Below are positions 15,782 through 24,919 of a stretch of DNA of 39,968 nt, piece after piece. The notes below the pieces were generated by a model, which made no database searches, had not been told where the DNA came from, and saw only the letters and a program-made list of their open reading frames with translations. Position numbers and translations under genes: made by a program. The stretch's first letter is position 1; the number at the start of each line of letters is the position of its first letter. Origin of the DNA: a virus; the IMG/VR virus record IMGVR_UViG_3300042453_005149, positions 1-39,968 of that record; one strand, given 5' to 3'.

Positions 15782-18700
15782 TTATGACTCTCCATTATTA
15801 ACTAGAGACCTATTTGCGTTCCCGCCGACTTTTCCGTATTTCATTTTTCCGAAATTTGCGGCATGCAATGGTCTTTTGGGGTCTCTGGTACGACCTGCGG
15901 TTCCAGCTCCATCTCCTATTGTACTGCTTCCTCTTGGCTTCAGCAGCGAAACCATTTCTCTTATTCCCTCTCTGATCTGTTCAAGTTCTTCAACTTGTCT
16001 GTAAGAGGCCTCTTCCATCCTTGAAAGCTCGTCGCTCTGAAGTTTACTGCCACCGGATCCAGCCCTTTCCCTAAGTATGGAATCGGTTATGTCCCTCAGG
16101 TGTATGGGCTGAACGTCGTTGACCGATTCTGCTTCCGGCTTGAGAACGGGAATGGCGTGCTGACCGACTGCGGTGGACATTAAGGCCGACGTCTTTTCTA
16201 CGGATGCAGACGTCGCCTTCATCAATTCATCCATCTTGTCCGTGGCCATCGCCACGTCGGGATTCACCTTCGCCGTTTCGGCATTCGGCTTTTCCGTAAG
16301 AATCTTGTAAAACTCCCCGCCCGTTCCCAGAATGCCTCCAATCACTCCTCCAACTGCGGTGCCAATCACGGGGACCATCGAGCCCAGAGCTGCTCCCGTC
16401 ATGGCCCCGGTCGCTCCCGCACCCAACACACCGAGAGCCTTGTCCGTGTTTGAGCCCTCTTTGACGCCGAGCCAACTGCTGAACATGCTTCCCGTCTTCG
16501 CGTCACCCGTAACAGCACCTAACAAACCAGCCTCCAATGTGCTTCTTCCTGTTTCCTGTGCCTGAAACGCGCCATTTATTCCAGCGAGCATCGGTGCAAG
16601 AACGGGCGCTGCCTTAGCAAGTCCCTTCGTGGCAACCAAAAGTCCTGATCCGACCTTGGAAACCACTCCGCCCATAGCCGAAATTCCTTGTTTCATCATC
16701 TTGGGCATTACTTTCCCAACATTCTTTTCCAAAAAGCCTATGACTCCTTCATCCAAAACGCCCACAACATTTTCAGCCACACCAAATCCGCCTTCTACAA
16801 TGCCCTCTCCAGCAACGGCTCCCTTTGTCATTTTGCCGAACTTTCCGGAACCTTGAGCGGCTATGTTTTGCACAAGACTCGCCGGAACCACCATTTCTCC
16901 CTGATGAAGCATGGCTAAACCCGGCTTTTCTATGTGTCTGGTTCCCTCTTGGAAATAACTGAAAGGGTTGAGATAGGATCCTACGGCTTTCATTCCCTCC
17001 CAAACATTTTGGCCTTGAGCGTGAACTCCTTCTGCCGTTCCATAAGCCATTTTCTTCAAGCCCTGCCATATGTCCAAAGACGCTATGTCGGCCAATCCTC
17101 CTACTATTCCCCCGAGTGCTCTTGTAGTCCTCGGACCTTCTTTGTCCCAAGTTTCATACTGTTGTTCTGCGTTGGAGCCGTACCCTGAAGCCACGTTGCC
17201 AACTGCACCCCTCACGCTCTGTGGAATCCAACTCTTGATCCAATCCCACAACTTCCCGAACGCCCACTTCAGTCCATCCCATATGTAAATCGGGAGCTTG
17301 ACAAACGTAAGCTTAACAACACTGAGCAGCACGCCGGGCAGAGCAAGAAGACCGTCCTTCAAGGTGGACAAGAGCCAAACAGGGAACTCCACGAATATCT
17401 TTTTGAACATCTTGAACGCGAATGTCGGAATCTTCTTGAATGTGCCGAACAAAAATTTGGGAAGGGCGGTGAAATTATCCCATATGGCTTGGCCTATTCC
17501 ACTGATGCCCTTCCATATTCTTGAACCATCAAGCGTGAATATGCCAGCCAAAATATCCACTAGTCCCTTTATTACTTTGGCCACATTGCTTATTGCTATT
17601 GAGATGATTTTGATGACAACTTGCAATGGGAACAAGGCTATCTTCAGGAATGTTCCTATGACTTTGGAAACTACCCATATCACACTCTTTAGAGCATCCA
17701 TCACTCCGAACGCACTCTTTGCCGATTTCTCTGTTCCAGCAAACATTGATGTGATTGGACTGAATATGGACGATATCGCACTCAACAAAGAACCCAGAGA
17801 CTCCTGAACTACAGCGTAAACCTCGTAGAAAACATTGCCGATCTCCGAGAACGCAGAACCTATCTCCGCGAAGGCCCCGTATAAATCGGCCATGGCGTCC
17901 TTCAACGGACTCAATACGGAGAGGAACGGCTCGAAAATAGGCCCGAACCAGTCGCTTGAGGCGAGTGAAGTCAGTCCGTTCCACAGGTAGTTCGGGAACT
18001 CCAAGAAAACAGCCTTCATGCCCGAGAGAATGGCTGAGCCGATTCCCATTATCGCCTGTCCCACATAGGCATGCAGACTCAACAGGGCCTTCGCGAGATA
18101 AATTGGAAGCTTCAATAACGACTCCATTATCCTGAGCGGCAGCATCGCGAAGAACTTGATTATCCCGAAAACTAAATCTGGAATTATGGAGTGTCCAACA
18201 AGAACATCATAGAGATACTGGAAAGGCGCTATTATCGCGGATATCAGGCCCCCGATTATTTTCAATACAAAACCAAGAGCCCACGCAAAAACTTTGAGAG
18301 GAGCAATTAGCCAACTTATCACATAAGAAACGGCATACACGGCCTTCTGCAGGACCCACATTATCCCGGACAGAATCCCGCCACCCTCGCCAGCACCGAA
18401 CAAGGCTTTTCCAAGGTCATCAAAAACCTTGTAGAGTCCCGAGAATATCTGGGAGATGGGGGTCCATATCGCCATGAACCCATCGTAAATCATATTGAAG
18501 GCGTCAGAGAACACCTTGAATATCGGACCGACCCAGGAATTATCCACCATGCTCACCAAGGCATTCTTTATGGAATCCATCAACATCCTCGGCAATTCCC
18601 AGATCATGCTTAAGGCTCTCAATATCAATTTTGGAAGACCTATGAATATTGATTCCAAAACTCCCATAATCAGGCGCGGTATAAGTGCTATAGTGCTGCC

Positions 18701-21700
18701 GATTTGATTGAATATGGCTCCAAACACCCTGCCGAAATCCAAAGTAAATATTCCCGCAATCACATCGTATATGTTCTTGAACGTCTGATAGACGTAGTCT
18801 ACGATTACCTGAAAAGGCTTGAATATCTGTTGGAGTATGTCTGTGCCCTCGGTGATTATCTTGACAACCTCCATGATTCCGCCAACAACAGCCCCCACCG
18901 CCGCGAAAGCAGGTATGCTCAAACCGGCAGTGAATGGAGCTAATGAAGCACCTATTGCCGCCCCAGCCATTGCGCCCCATCCAGCCGCTCCTGCCACGCC
19001 CAAGGCCTTGTCTGTACCAGAGCCTTCCTTAACTCCAAGCGTAGAACTCATAAAGCTTCCCGTCTTGGCCCCACCCGTCAATGCGCCAAGAATTCCCCCT
19101 TCCAATCTGGTTCTTTTCGCTTCGGAAGATTCCATTACGCCCTTAATGGCCCCAAGAAGCAAAACTGCTGGGCCTATTGCTTTTTGAAGACCTGAGAAGG
19201 CGCCCATTCTGAATGCAGATGGAATCCTAGTCATCACTTCTTTTATTCCTGCGAACGACGAACTTACTAGTCCGCCCTTTCCAGACGTGAACGATTCCGA
19301 GAATTCTTTTCCAAATTGCTTCAAGAAGTAGTTTTCGCTATCCATCAATCCCATAAACAAGTTAGAGATACCAGACACACCCCCAAAAGTATTAACTAAT
19401 GCTGAGGCCTGAAAGCCCAATTGCGCCGCGAACAGACCCAAGGCCCCTAACAGATCAATTAATCCGCCAACAAGTGACGAAGTGTAATTTCTTATCGTTT
19501 CGTTAAGTTCAGACATTGTCTTGGTCAAAGCCTTAGTCGGGTCGGTATCGGCCTCAAGTTGCGTGTCTAGTTTCTTTCTTTCAGTAATAAAATTGTCGTA
19601 GGCCTCGCTGAACGCCTTACCGTCGCCCCTCTCCAATGCCTTTGCCATGTCTGGTCCAAAATCTTTATATTCAATTCCTTTTTCCTTGGCGACATTGGCT
19701 GCTTGGTTAGCAGAAATTAGGGAACTCAATTCTAATTTCTTTTCGTCCTTCATCCCCGCCATTTGTGATTGAATCTGCGCCTCAGAACCACTCAAGCCAA
19801 ACTGTCTTTTCATGGAGTCCGTCAGAGCGCCAGACATCCCCGAAAAATCTTTCATTTGGGCTTGAAAATCCTTGTCCATTGATAGTTCAGACAAGGCTTG
19901 GTCTACGCCCATCTTGGAACTTTTTTCTCTAAACTTAGATAAGCTACCCATGCTTTCTGACATGTAAAGCTCTGACTTCTGCTGTTTGGCTAGTTTCTTC
20001 TCTTGGTCTGTGGCGAATGGACTGTTTGCGATCTGATCTATTTCGGCCAACCTTTCTTTCATGGGGGCCGAACTCTTCTTCAGTTGTTTATATAGTTCCT
20101 TTGCCTCATCAATCTCCAGCCCCATAGACTGAAGTCTGAGAGTCAATTGCATCCTCTGTTTCTCATCAAGCTTATCAAAATCAGCCAAAGACCTTACTGC
20201 TCCATTGGTAAAATCTCCAAATATTCCCATGAGATTATTCGCAAAAGCATTCCTGTCTTCCCTTGTTTCCATAAGGGTCCCGGACAGGGCTTTTTGAGTA
20301 GACTCAGGCCCCATGCGACCAGCCACAGAATAAACGAGATTCTGTGTTTGTGCATCAGCGTTCAAAAGTTTATTTGTACTGGTAAGTGCCTCTAGAACAC
20401 GCCCCGTGGTCTCCTCGGTCCCTGACTTCTTCGCCTCCGCCATTATCTGTATTAGTGCCTTCGCACTGCCGGTCGTAAGATTTCCTTGGTTCTTCAAGTT
20501 CTTCAGAAGTCCTTCGGAAGATTTCATAGCCCCCAATAATTCATCGCCAGTAACTCCAGTCATCCTTGCCACGTCCTTCATGTTGAAGGCCATAGTGTCC
20601 ATCTGCTCCGCACTCAATCTGAGGGTGCGATACCAATCTCCGAACAGATCTGCGGTAGACTCCGCCTCCGAGCCGATCATCGTAGAGAGGAATAGGCCGG
20701 ACTTCATGGTCTTAAGACCACCCTTGTTTTCTTGGAATCCCTTCTTGAGGTTCTTGATGTACACCCTCTGGAGCACGTCCACGCTCTTTCCGGTCTCGGA
20801 AACTATGGAATTACCGAGATTAGCGAATTCCGCCTGAAGGCCCCGCAGGTCTCCGGTTATTCCTTGGGTCTGGAAGGCGAGTTCGCGCATCTCCACCCTG
20901 AACTCAAAAGCATCCCTCACGGCTCCGGAGAAAAGAATCTGACTGAAACTGTGTCCCCCCATGAGCAGACTTGAGACGCCCGTGGCCCATTTCGCCATTT
21001 TTTCTCTTGTGCTCTTGTCAAATCTGGTGGAGAAACTCTGGGCGGCCTCCTCGCCAGCCTCACTGAACAATCGTTTCATGTCCTCGAATTCAACAGTAAG
21101 ACGTATTTCGCCACTGCTGTCCACGGGCCTAGAGCCTTTAGGTCCTGGTATGCTGGAACCGTCCTTCAGATAGGCGGGTTTCACCTTTCCACCCAGACGG
21201 TAACCCTTGTTTATGCTGTTTAATATTCTCTCGTTGCCTTGCGTTCCCTTCCTGTTCACTATGAACTCGCCGGGACTGAGCATGGCGGGCACCTTGTCGG
21301 TACCCCTCGGCTTGAATCCCATGTCGGCGAGAGCGGGACGCTTCTTGATCACCGATCCCAGAGAAGCGCCTCCGGTAGTGTATTTTGCCACCTTATCCGA
21401 CTGCGCTTTTTGCTGGCTTCTAAGTATCGCGGCGAGGACCTTCGTGTGTTCGCTCTGTGTCTTGGCGATAGAATCCAGACCGGACTTCCGTTCCTCCTTC
21501 TGCTTGGAGATCGAGTCGGCAGCCTTGACGACCTTTTCAACAAACTCCTTGGTGGACTTCACGCTGTCGCGGACGTCATCCCCCAGTTTCTCCATGGATT
21601 CGGCAAGTTCCTTGATCTTGGAACCCAGATCCGAAGATCCCTTGGACTGCTCCGTCATGTACTTTACGGCCGCGCCCACGGCGGACTTGAGAGACTTCGC

Positions 21701-21766
21701 AAGCGACTCCAAGTCCGCGCTGTTCACGCTGTTTACCCGTCCAAAGTCATCGGTAATGTCGGCCAT
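15782..21766 (-). CDS. Tail tape-measure protein
   Basis: 1994 residues. It has charged coiled-coil ends, long hydrophobic amphipathic middle segments with several likely membrane-inserting helices (residues about 840-1520), and the MLSPGEFIVNRKG and MLHQGEMVVP motifs found in tape-measure proteins. It scaffolds tube assembly and sets tail length. At roughly 1.5 angstroms per residue the tail would be near 300 nm. A large internal duplication lies at nucleotides 18,880-19,120 and 16,330-16,550 (see repeats). The start overlaps the upstream stop as TGATG. It is the longest protein here, and the adjacent baseplate genes fit the usual order. Confidence 0.92.
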   Translation of the reverse strand: MADITDDFGRVNSVNSADLESLAKSLKSAVGAAVKYMTEQSKGSSDLGSKIKELAESMEKLGDDVRDSVKSTKEFVEKVVKAADSISKQKEERKSGLDSIAKTQSEHTKVLAAILRSQQKAQSDKVAKYTTGGASLGSVIKKRPALADMGFKPRGTDKVPAMLSPGEFIVNRKGTQGNERILNSINKGYRLGGKVKPAYLKDGSSIPGPKGSRPVDSSGEIRLTVEFEDMKRLFSEAGEEAAQSFSTRFDKSTREKMAKWATGVSSLLMGGHSFSQILFSGAVRDAFEFRVEMRELAFQTQGITGDLRGLQAEFANLGNSIVSETGKSVDVLQRVYIKNLKKGFQENKGGLKTMKSGLFLSTMIGSEAESTADLFGDWYRTLRLSAEQMDTMAFNMKDVARMTGVTGDELLGAMKSSEGLLKNLKNQGNLTTGSAKALIQIMAEAKKSGTEETTGRVLEALTSTNKLLNADAQTQNLVYSVAGRMGPESTQKALSGTLMETREDRNAFANNLMGIFGDFTNGAVRSLADFDKLDEKQRMQLTLRLQSMGLEIDEAKELYKQLKKSSAPMKERLAEIDQIANSPFATDQEKKLAKQQKSELYMSESMGSLSKFREKSSKMGVDQALSELSMDKDFQAQMKDFSGMSGALTDSMKRQFGLSGSEAQIQSQMAGMKDEKKLELSSLISANQAANVAKEKGIEYKDFGPDMAKALERGDGKAFSEAYDNFITERKKLDTQLEADTDPTKALTKTMSELNETIRNYTSSLVGGLIDLLGALGLFAAQLGFQASALVNTFGGVSGISNLFMGLMDSENYFLKQFGKEFSESFTSGKGGLVSSSFAGIKEVMTRIPSAFRMGAFSGLQKAIGPAVLLLGAIKGVMESSEAKRTRLEGGILGALTGGAKTGSFMSSTLGVKEGSGTDKALGVAGAAGWGAMAGAAIGASLAPFTAGLSIPAFAAVGAVVGGIMEVVKIITEGTDILQQIFKPFQVIVDYVYQTFKNIYDVIAGIFTLDFGRVFGAIFNQIGSTIALIPRLIMGVLESIFIGLPKLILRALSMIWELPRMLMDSIKNALVSMVDNSWVGPIFKVFSDAFNMIYDGFMAIWTPISQIFSGLYKVFDDLGKALFGAGEGGGILSGIMWVLQKAVYAVSYVISWLIAPLKVFAWALGFVLKIIGGLISAIIAPFQYLYDVLVGHSIIPDLVFGIIKFFAMLPLRIMESLLKLPIYLAKALLSLHAYVGQAIMGIGSAILSGMKAVFLEFPNYLWNGLTSLASSDWFGPIFEPFLSVLSPLKDAMADLYGAFAEIGSAFSEIGNVFYEVYAVVQESLGSLLSAISSIFSPITSMFAGTEKSAKSAFGVMDALKSVIWVVSKVIGTFLKIALFPLQVVIKIISIAISNVAKVIKGLVDILAGIFTLDGSRIWKGISGIGQAIWDNFTALPKFLFGTFKKIPTFAFKMFKKIFVEFPVWLLSTLKDGLLALPGVLLSVVKLTFVKLPIYIWDGLKWAFGKLWDWIKSWIPQSVRGAVGNVASGYGSNAEQQYETWDKEGPRTTRALGGIVGGLADIASLDIWQGLKKMAYGTAEGVHAQGQNVWEGMKAVGSYLNPFSYFQEGTRHIEKPGLAMLHQGEMVVPASLVQNIAAQGSGKFGKMTKGAVAGEGIVEGGFGVAENVVGVLDEGVIGFLEKNVGKVMPKMMKQGISAMGGVVSKVGSGLLVATKGLAKAAPVLAPMLAGINGAFQAQETGRSTLEAGLLGAVTGDAKTGSMFSSWLGVKEGSNTDKALGVLGAGATGAMTGAALGSMVPVIGTAVGGVIGGILGTGGEFYKILTEKPNAETAKVNPDVAMATDKMDELMKATSASVEKTSALMSTAVGQHAIPVLKPEAESVNDVQPIHLRDITDSILRERAGSGGSKLQSDELSRMEEASYRQVEELEQIREGIREMVSLLKPRGSSTIGDGAGTAGRTRDPKRPLHAANFGKMKYGKVGGNANRSLVNNGES
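16330..16550 (-). repeat. Tape-measure internal duplication, copy 2
   Basis: Counterpart of the segment at 18,880-19,120, about 2.5 kb further along the same gene. Both copies are followed by a Gly/Ala-rich glycine-zipper-like helix (GAMAGAAIGA and GAMTGAALGS) with membrane-insertion potential. Confidence 0.8.
18880..19120 (-). repeat. Tape-measure internal duplication, copy 1
   Basis: This part encodes LEGGILGALTGGAKTGSFMS and STLGVKEGSGTDKALGVAG in the tape measure. Copy 2 at 16,330-16,550 encodes LEAGLLGAVTGDAKTGSMFS and SWLGVKEGSNTDKALGVLG. More than 30 of 40 residues in the core are the same or similar by eye. Confidence 0.8.
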
Positions 21767-22311
21767 CAGTCTCCGGTGTTGATCTGCCCTTCCTCAGGCG
21801 AACTTAGTTTAGTTAACTGGCTTGCTTTTGGGTTGATCTGTTGTTTTATTTGCTCTTGGACCTGCCTTCTTATGATCTGAACCTCGGCGGGATCATACGA
21901 CCTCACCATGCTAATAACCTGCAGGAGGAACCGCCTGTCCAGCGCCTTGATCTGTCTCACCCCGGTCCACTTGTAGGACCTGTACGCTTTCTTCACATAA
22001 TCGTCGCCAGATATGGATTTGTACGAGAAAGAAGGATTATTGGCACTCATCGCGAGCAGTTGTTTGATGTAGGGGAATGTCAGGTAGTGCAGGTTTATCC
22101 CGCACAACTTCCCGTTCATCCTGTTGTCGTCGCTCACGATCACCAGAGGATAGGCGTCGTTCCTCCAGAACGTGTAGTTGAAGGAGATGAGACTGCCCTT
22201 GCCGGTTCCGTAATTAGACGCCATCCCCCTGTCGGGATTGACGGGATTCCGCCCCACGGGTTGAAATAACTGCCGAAGGATTTCGGCTCTTTTGGGAGGC
22301 AAAGGCGCCAT
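21766..22311 (-). CDS. Conserved virion protein upstream of the tape measure, unknown function
   Basis: 181 residues. The NYGTGKGSLISFNYTFWRND, YPLVIVSDDNRMNG, and INLHYLTFPYIKQLL segments look like a conserved structural protein of large T4-like phages, but I cannot name it. The C-terminus is helical and Gln-rich. A TATATA box lies 33 bases upstream, with a seven-base inverted repeat between it and the start. The gene ends exactly at the tape-measure start. Tail completion, a DNA-end protector or a tape-measure chaperone are all possible; none is supported by a motif. Confidence 0.6.
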   Translation of the reverse strand: MAPLPPKRAEILRQLFQPVGRNPVNPDRGMASNYGTGKGSLISFNYTFWRNDAYPLVIVSDDNRMNGKLCGINLHYLTFPYIKQLLAMSANNPSFSYKSISGDDYVKKAYRSYKWTGVRQIKALDRRFLLQVISMVRSYDPAEVQIIRRQVQEQIKQQINPKASQLTKLSSPEEGQINTGD

Positions 22312-22315
22312 GAAA

Positions 22316-22344
22316 CTCTGTTAATAAGGAGGGAGACAACAGAG
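22316..22344. repeat. Seven-base inverted repeat in the leader of a virion gene
   Basis: CTCTGTT at 22316-22322 and AACAGAG at 22338-22344 are inverted, with a 15-base loop. It lies in the leader between a TATATA box and the ATG at 22311 and would put the start region close to an RNA hairpin. Its importance is unknown. Confidence 0.35.
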
Positions 22345-22350
22345 TATATA
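22345..22350 (-). promoter_or_regulatory. TATATA box upstream of conserved virion gene
   Basis: TATATA is 33 bases upstream of the ATG at 22311, with a GC on one side (GCTATATACTC on the coding strand). Its spacing is like other boxes listed here. A seven-base inverted repeat sits between it and the start. Candidate late promoter. Confidence 0.35.
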
Positions 22351-22379
22351 GCGAATTTTTGGCAGAAAATTTGAACAAC

Positions 22380-22841
22380 TCACATCGTGTTGGAAAGGTC
22401 GCCTGCGCTCCCGTTGACCACGATCTTGCTGTGTATGTCAACTCCGTCCGAGTTGATTTTGTCCTGGGCTTCCGAGCTCTTCTTGAAGAAGTTTTTGAAC
22501 TCCGCGACCACGGCCTTCTTGATCTCGTCCGCCGCCTTGTCCTCGTCCATGTCAGTTATCAGGTCTCCGAACATCTCTTCTATGTTCAGTGGATATGCCG
22601 CTCCGTAAGGCTCGGTCTTGCTCTCCTTCTGAATGCGATAAGCGAGGTTGGATCCGATCTTGTAGATTCTAACGCCGTCAAAGTCCAGATTCGTACCCTC
22701 CCCCTTCAGGAACAGGTACGGAGGATCGCTCTCCAGATGGTCCTCCACCTGCATCTCGCCCTCCTTGAGAACGTCCCTCACCAGCCCCAGTTCCTTGCGG
22801 GCCCGCTTGTTTTTATTGTCAAGAAAACTAGAAAATCTCAT
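22380..22841 (-). CDS. Unknown protein with capsid-targeting-like N-terminus
   Basis: 153 residues from the ATG at 22841 (MRFSSFLDNKNKRARKELGL). An ATG two codons upstream (22847) is possible. GAGG lies seven bases before the preferred ATG, which overlaps the preceding gene's stop as TAATG. The first residues (MRFSSFL) weakly match the M-x-F-x-x-W/F-L motif shared with other genes here. Residues 40-75 are beta-like, then acidic helices (DMDEDKAADEIKKAVVAEFKNFF) follow. It is not recognised. A prohead, head-completion or packaged internal protein is possible. Confidence 0.6.
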   Translation of the reverse strand: MRFSSFLDNKNKRARKELGLVRDVLKEGEMQVEDHLESDPPYLFLKGEGTNLDFDGVRIYKIGSNLAYRIQKESKTEPYGAAYPLNIEEMFGDLITDMDEDKAADEIKKAVVAEFKNFFKKSSEAQDKINSDGVDIHSKIVVNGSAGDLSNTM

Positions 22842-22861
22842 TAGCATTGCCTCATTAGCAT
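22837..22861 (-). repeat. Eleven-base direct repeat at a gene junction
   Basis: CTCATTAGCAT occurs at 22837-22847 and 22851-22861 on the plus strand. It gives MLMR both at the end of one gene (MLMRQC) and at the possible start of the next (MLMRF), so the junction may have come from a short duplication. Confidence 0.5.
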
Positions 22862-24106
22862 GTCATGGGCGCTGTAGACGCACCTTTTCAGAGCCTTCAG
22901 ATCGCTGGGGTTACCCGGATAAGGAACTTCCTTGAATTCCGTCCCTTGCATGGACTCGGAAGCCTCCTTGATGGTCATGAGCCCGGCGGTGAGAAAAAGC
23001 ATGCCGTTCCGCTTCTCCATGAACTCCACCTCTTCCATTTCCGGATTGCCCTCCTCGTCCTGCCCTTCGGTCTCCTTAACGAAATAGACCTTGAGGTCCA
23101 CCATGGGAAGTATCTGGCCATCGTCGCTGATCATCGCCTCCGAATTCTCGGACTTAACTGTCTTAACCACGATCTTGCCTTCCGTATACGCGCCGCGCAG
23201 GGCGTTGCTCATGTCCCAGCCTAAGTGATATATGGTTCCCTCATCCGACACGACGTTGATGATGAAGGCCTGCTCGTCAAACTGCTTGGCTATGGACTCC
23301 ACGACGATCCTCCTGCGAAGCACGTCCCTCTCTTGGGGGCTTCCCTCAGAAAGCCTCTTGAGTTCAGGCTCGGAAAGGTAACGCTCGGGATCGTCCTCGC
23401 GAAGGCTCCAACTTCCTAGTGCGACCTCGCCCCACTCGCTGTTGAGCCTCGTGGACATCTTTATTGAGTATTCCTTCTCATTGAATATGATGTTCTCCTT
23501 GTCGGGACTGCTGCTCACCTGCACCGACCCAGTGAGGGCCGCGACGAACTTCCTGTGCAGTTCGCCCTTGTTTCCGCTGTAGCCCATCATCCTCATGAAG
23601 GTCTCATTTAGTTGCGGTATGGAATCAAGCGTGTTGACCATGTGGTTAACAACGCTGGTAGCAGGATTGTTCCTGTCTAGTTGTTCCCTTATGCTCTTTC
23701 TTATCTGCTTGGATGCGTCCCCGACGTTCGCGTTGTTTCTGAGCAACTGCACATTCCAATTGTCCTCGAGGAATTTTCTCTGATACGGTTCCAGCGTGTC
23801 CTTGTCCCTGATGGGCGATATCAACTCCATCAGCTTGTTCGCGTCGCCTTTGATGCTTTCCTTGAAGTAGTTGCTTTTCCATACTTCGAAGTCAACATCT
23901 TCTTTCTCCTCGGGCATGTCGGGAGCCTGTGGGTCCTCGGTCACGTCGTCCTGAGTTTGATTCTCGGGCTGACCCTGTGGTTGTTCCATGCTCGGATCGG
24001 CTTCCTGATCGGGAGCAGGAGCTCCTTGGTCTGCGGCGACCTGATTTGTCACCTGCGGCTCCAATGTCTGATCCTCTTCCAGCCAGCTCTGCAGATTGTG
24101 TCTCAT
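22841..24106 (-). CDS. Unknown protein with acidic Gln/Pro-rich linker
   Basis: 421 residues from the ATG at 24106 (MRHNLQSWLEEDQ), which overlaps the upstream stop as ATGA. A longer frame upstream is not used because it lies in the previous gene. The N-terminus resembles the M-x-x-x-x-W-L-x-E capsid-targeting-like motif (NLQSWLEED). Residues 15-90 are low-complexity Gln, Pro, Asp and Glu. The rest is mixed alpha/beta (YSGNKGELHRKFVAAL, WDMSNALRGAYTEGKIVVKT). It is not recognised. It could be a scaffold, a core protein or a packaged protein. Confidence 0.65.
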   Translation of the reverse strand: MRHNLQSWLEEDQTLEPQVTNQVAADQGAPAPDQEADPSMEQPQGQPENQTQDDVTEDPQAPDMPEEKEDVDFEVWKSNYFKESIKGDANKLMELISPIRDKDTLEPYQRKFLEDNWNVQLLRNNANVGDASKQIRKSIREQLDRNNPATSVVNHMVNTLDSIPQLNETFMRMMGYSGNKGELHRKFVAALTGSVQVSSSPDKENIIFNEKEYSIKMSTRLNSEWGEVALGSWSLREDDPERYLSEPELKRLSEGSPQERDVLRRRIVVESIAKQFDEQAFIINVVSDEGTIYHLGWDMSNALRGAYTEGKIVVKTVKSENSEAMISDDGQILPMVDLKVYFVKETEGQDEEGNPEMEEVEFMEKRNGMLFLTAGLMTIKEASESMQGTEFKEVPYPGNPSDLKALKRCVYSAHDMLMRQC

Positions 24107-24552
24107 GCTTCTTCCTTCTTTTCTTTTTGAACCCTCTCCATCAGCGACTTCCTGTTGATCCCGCTTGAGTCGTATATGTTTATCGTGTTGCCGCCCTTTT
24201 CTTTGCCCTTGGACATCCAAGGCTGAAAGGTGTCGGGCTGCTTGAGTTTTATTCTAGTCATCAGATCGGCGATCTTCGCCATCCTGTCGCTCGCATCTAT
24301 CTTCGTCTTGAGCAGGTTGACCAAGGCTTCCTTGCTGGCGGTGGACGAGTCCCCGTCGTTGAGGACCATGTTGGAGAAGGTATCCACCAACCCCGACACC
24401 TGATTGCGGTCGTCCCGCAGGTTGTCCATTATCTCGCCGTACACGCCGAGTAGAGCCTCGTCGGTTATTATTGAAGCCTCCTGAGCGGGCTTCTCGGCCA
24501 AAGCGCCTCCGGCCTTGACGATTTCGTTCTCGCCCTCAAGTTCTTTGTCCAT
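24103..24552 (-). CDS. Helical protein, possibly terminase small-subunit-like
   Basis: 149 residues from the ATG at 24552 (MDKELEGENEI), with TATATAGG just upstream. A longer frame to 24651 would cover the divergent gene's start. The centre (NLRDDRNQVSGLVDTFSNMV, then SKEALVNLLKTKIDASDRMA) is helical. The NMV/SKE/KIDASDRMAKIADLM pattern vaguely recalls small terminase (T4 gp16-like) helical bundles, but no DNA-binding motif is clear. The neighbouring genes are unknown. The terminase idea is weak. Confidence 0.5.
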   Translation of the reverse strand: MDKELEGENEIVKAGGALAEKPAQEASIITDEALLGVYGEIMDNLRDDRNQVSGLVDTFSNMVLNDGDSSTASKEALVNLLKTKIDASDRMAKIADLMTRIKLKQPDTFQPWMSKGKEKGGNTINIYDSSGINRKSLMERVQKEKKEEA

Positions 24553-24555
24553 AAA

Positions 24556-24568
24556 ACCTATATATAAC
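24556..24568. promoter_or_regulatory. TATATA box in divergent gap
   Basis: TATATA at 24559-24564 lies between the minus gene starting at 24552 and the plus gene starting at 24599. It is close to T4-type late promoters (TATAAATA consensus). It is 34 bases upstream of the plus gene, a spacing that fits a late promoter; it is too close to the minus start. Candidate only. Confidence 0.35.
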
Positions 24569-24598
24569 ACCGGTTTGATATTGTCCCGAGGAACAAGC

Positions 24599-24919
24599 AT
24601 GGAAGACAACGACCCCACGGAACACAAGGACAGGATGAGAGGCCTGTCCAAGAGGATTTCGGAGATGGACAGGGGTTTGAGGTCCTTGGAAATGACGAGT
24701 CACGACCTGGAGGCCCGCGTGAGGGTCTTGGAATCGTCGGACGTGGAAAGGTTCAAGCAGGATTTGTACAAGCTGGAAAGCAAGATAAATTTGTTTGAGT
24801 CCGACCACGACGACAGGAAGGAAAACTGGAGGATGGCGGCCAACTTCATCGTGCAACTGCTTTGGGTGAGCATGGCCGCGTGGCTTTTAACTAAATTAGG
24901 ACTGCAGGCGCCCTTATGA
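24599..24919 (+). CDS. Coiled-coil protein with C-terminal membrane anchor, XhlA-like topology
   Basis: 106 residues from the ATG at 24599 with GAGG seven bases upstream. An upstream frame to 24515 lacks a site. Residues 10-75 are heptad-rich and charged. Residues 82-102 (ANFIVQLLWVSMAAWLLTKL) form a single likely membrane helix near the C-terminus. This topology matches the XhlA haemolysin family and some phage lysis accessories, which help holins or endolysins at the membrane. No sequence-level identity can be claimed. Its stop overlaps the start of the next gene, whose N-terminus carries the capsid-targeting-like motif. A TATATA box lies about 34 bases upstream of the start. Confidence 0.6.
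   Translation: MEDNDPTEHKDRMRGLSKRISEMDRGLRSLEMTSHDLEARVRVLESSDVERFKQDLYKLESKINLFESDHDDRKENWRMAANFIVQLLWVSMAAWLLTKLGLQAPL

Noticed and set aside
20406-20837. Plus-strand open frame of 143 codons inside the tape measure
   Set aside because: It is a shadow of the tape-measure gene, with no ribosome site and no recognisable protein.
24103-24552. Firm call as terminase small subunit
   Set aside because: Only a weak helical pattern supports it. No neighbouring large terminase gene is seen, so the entry is kept as unknown with this as a weak option.
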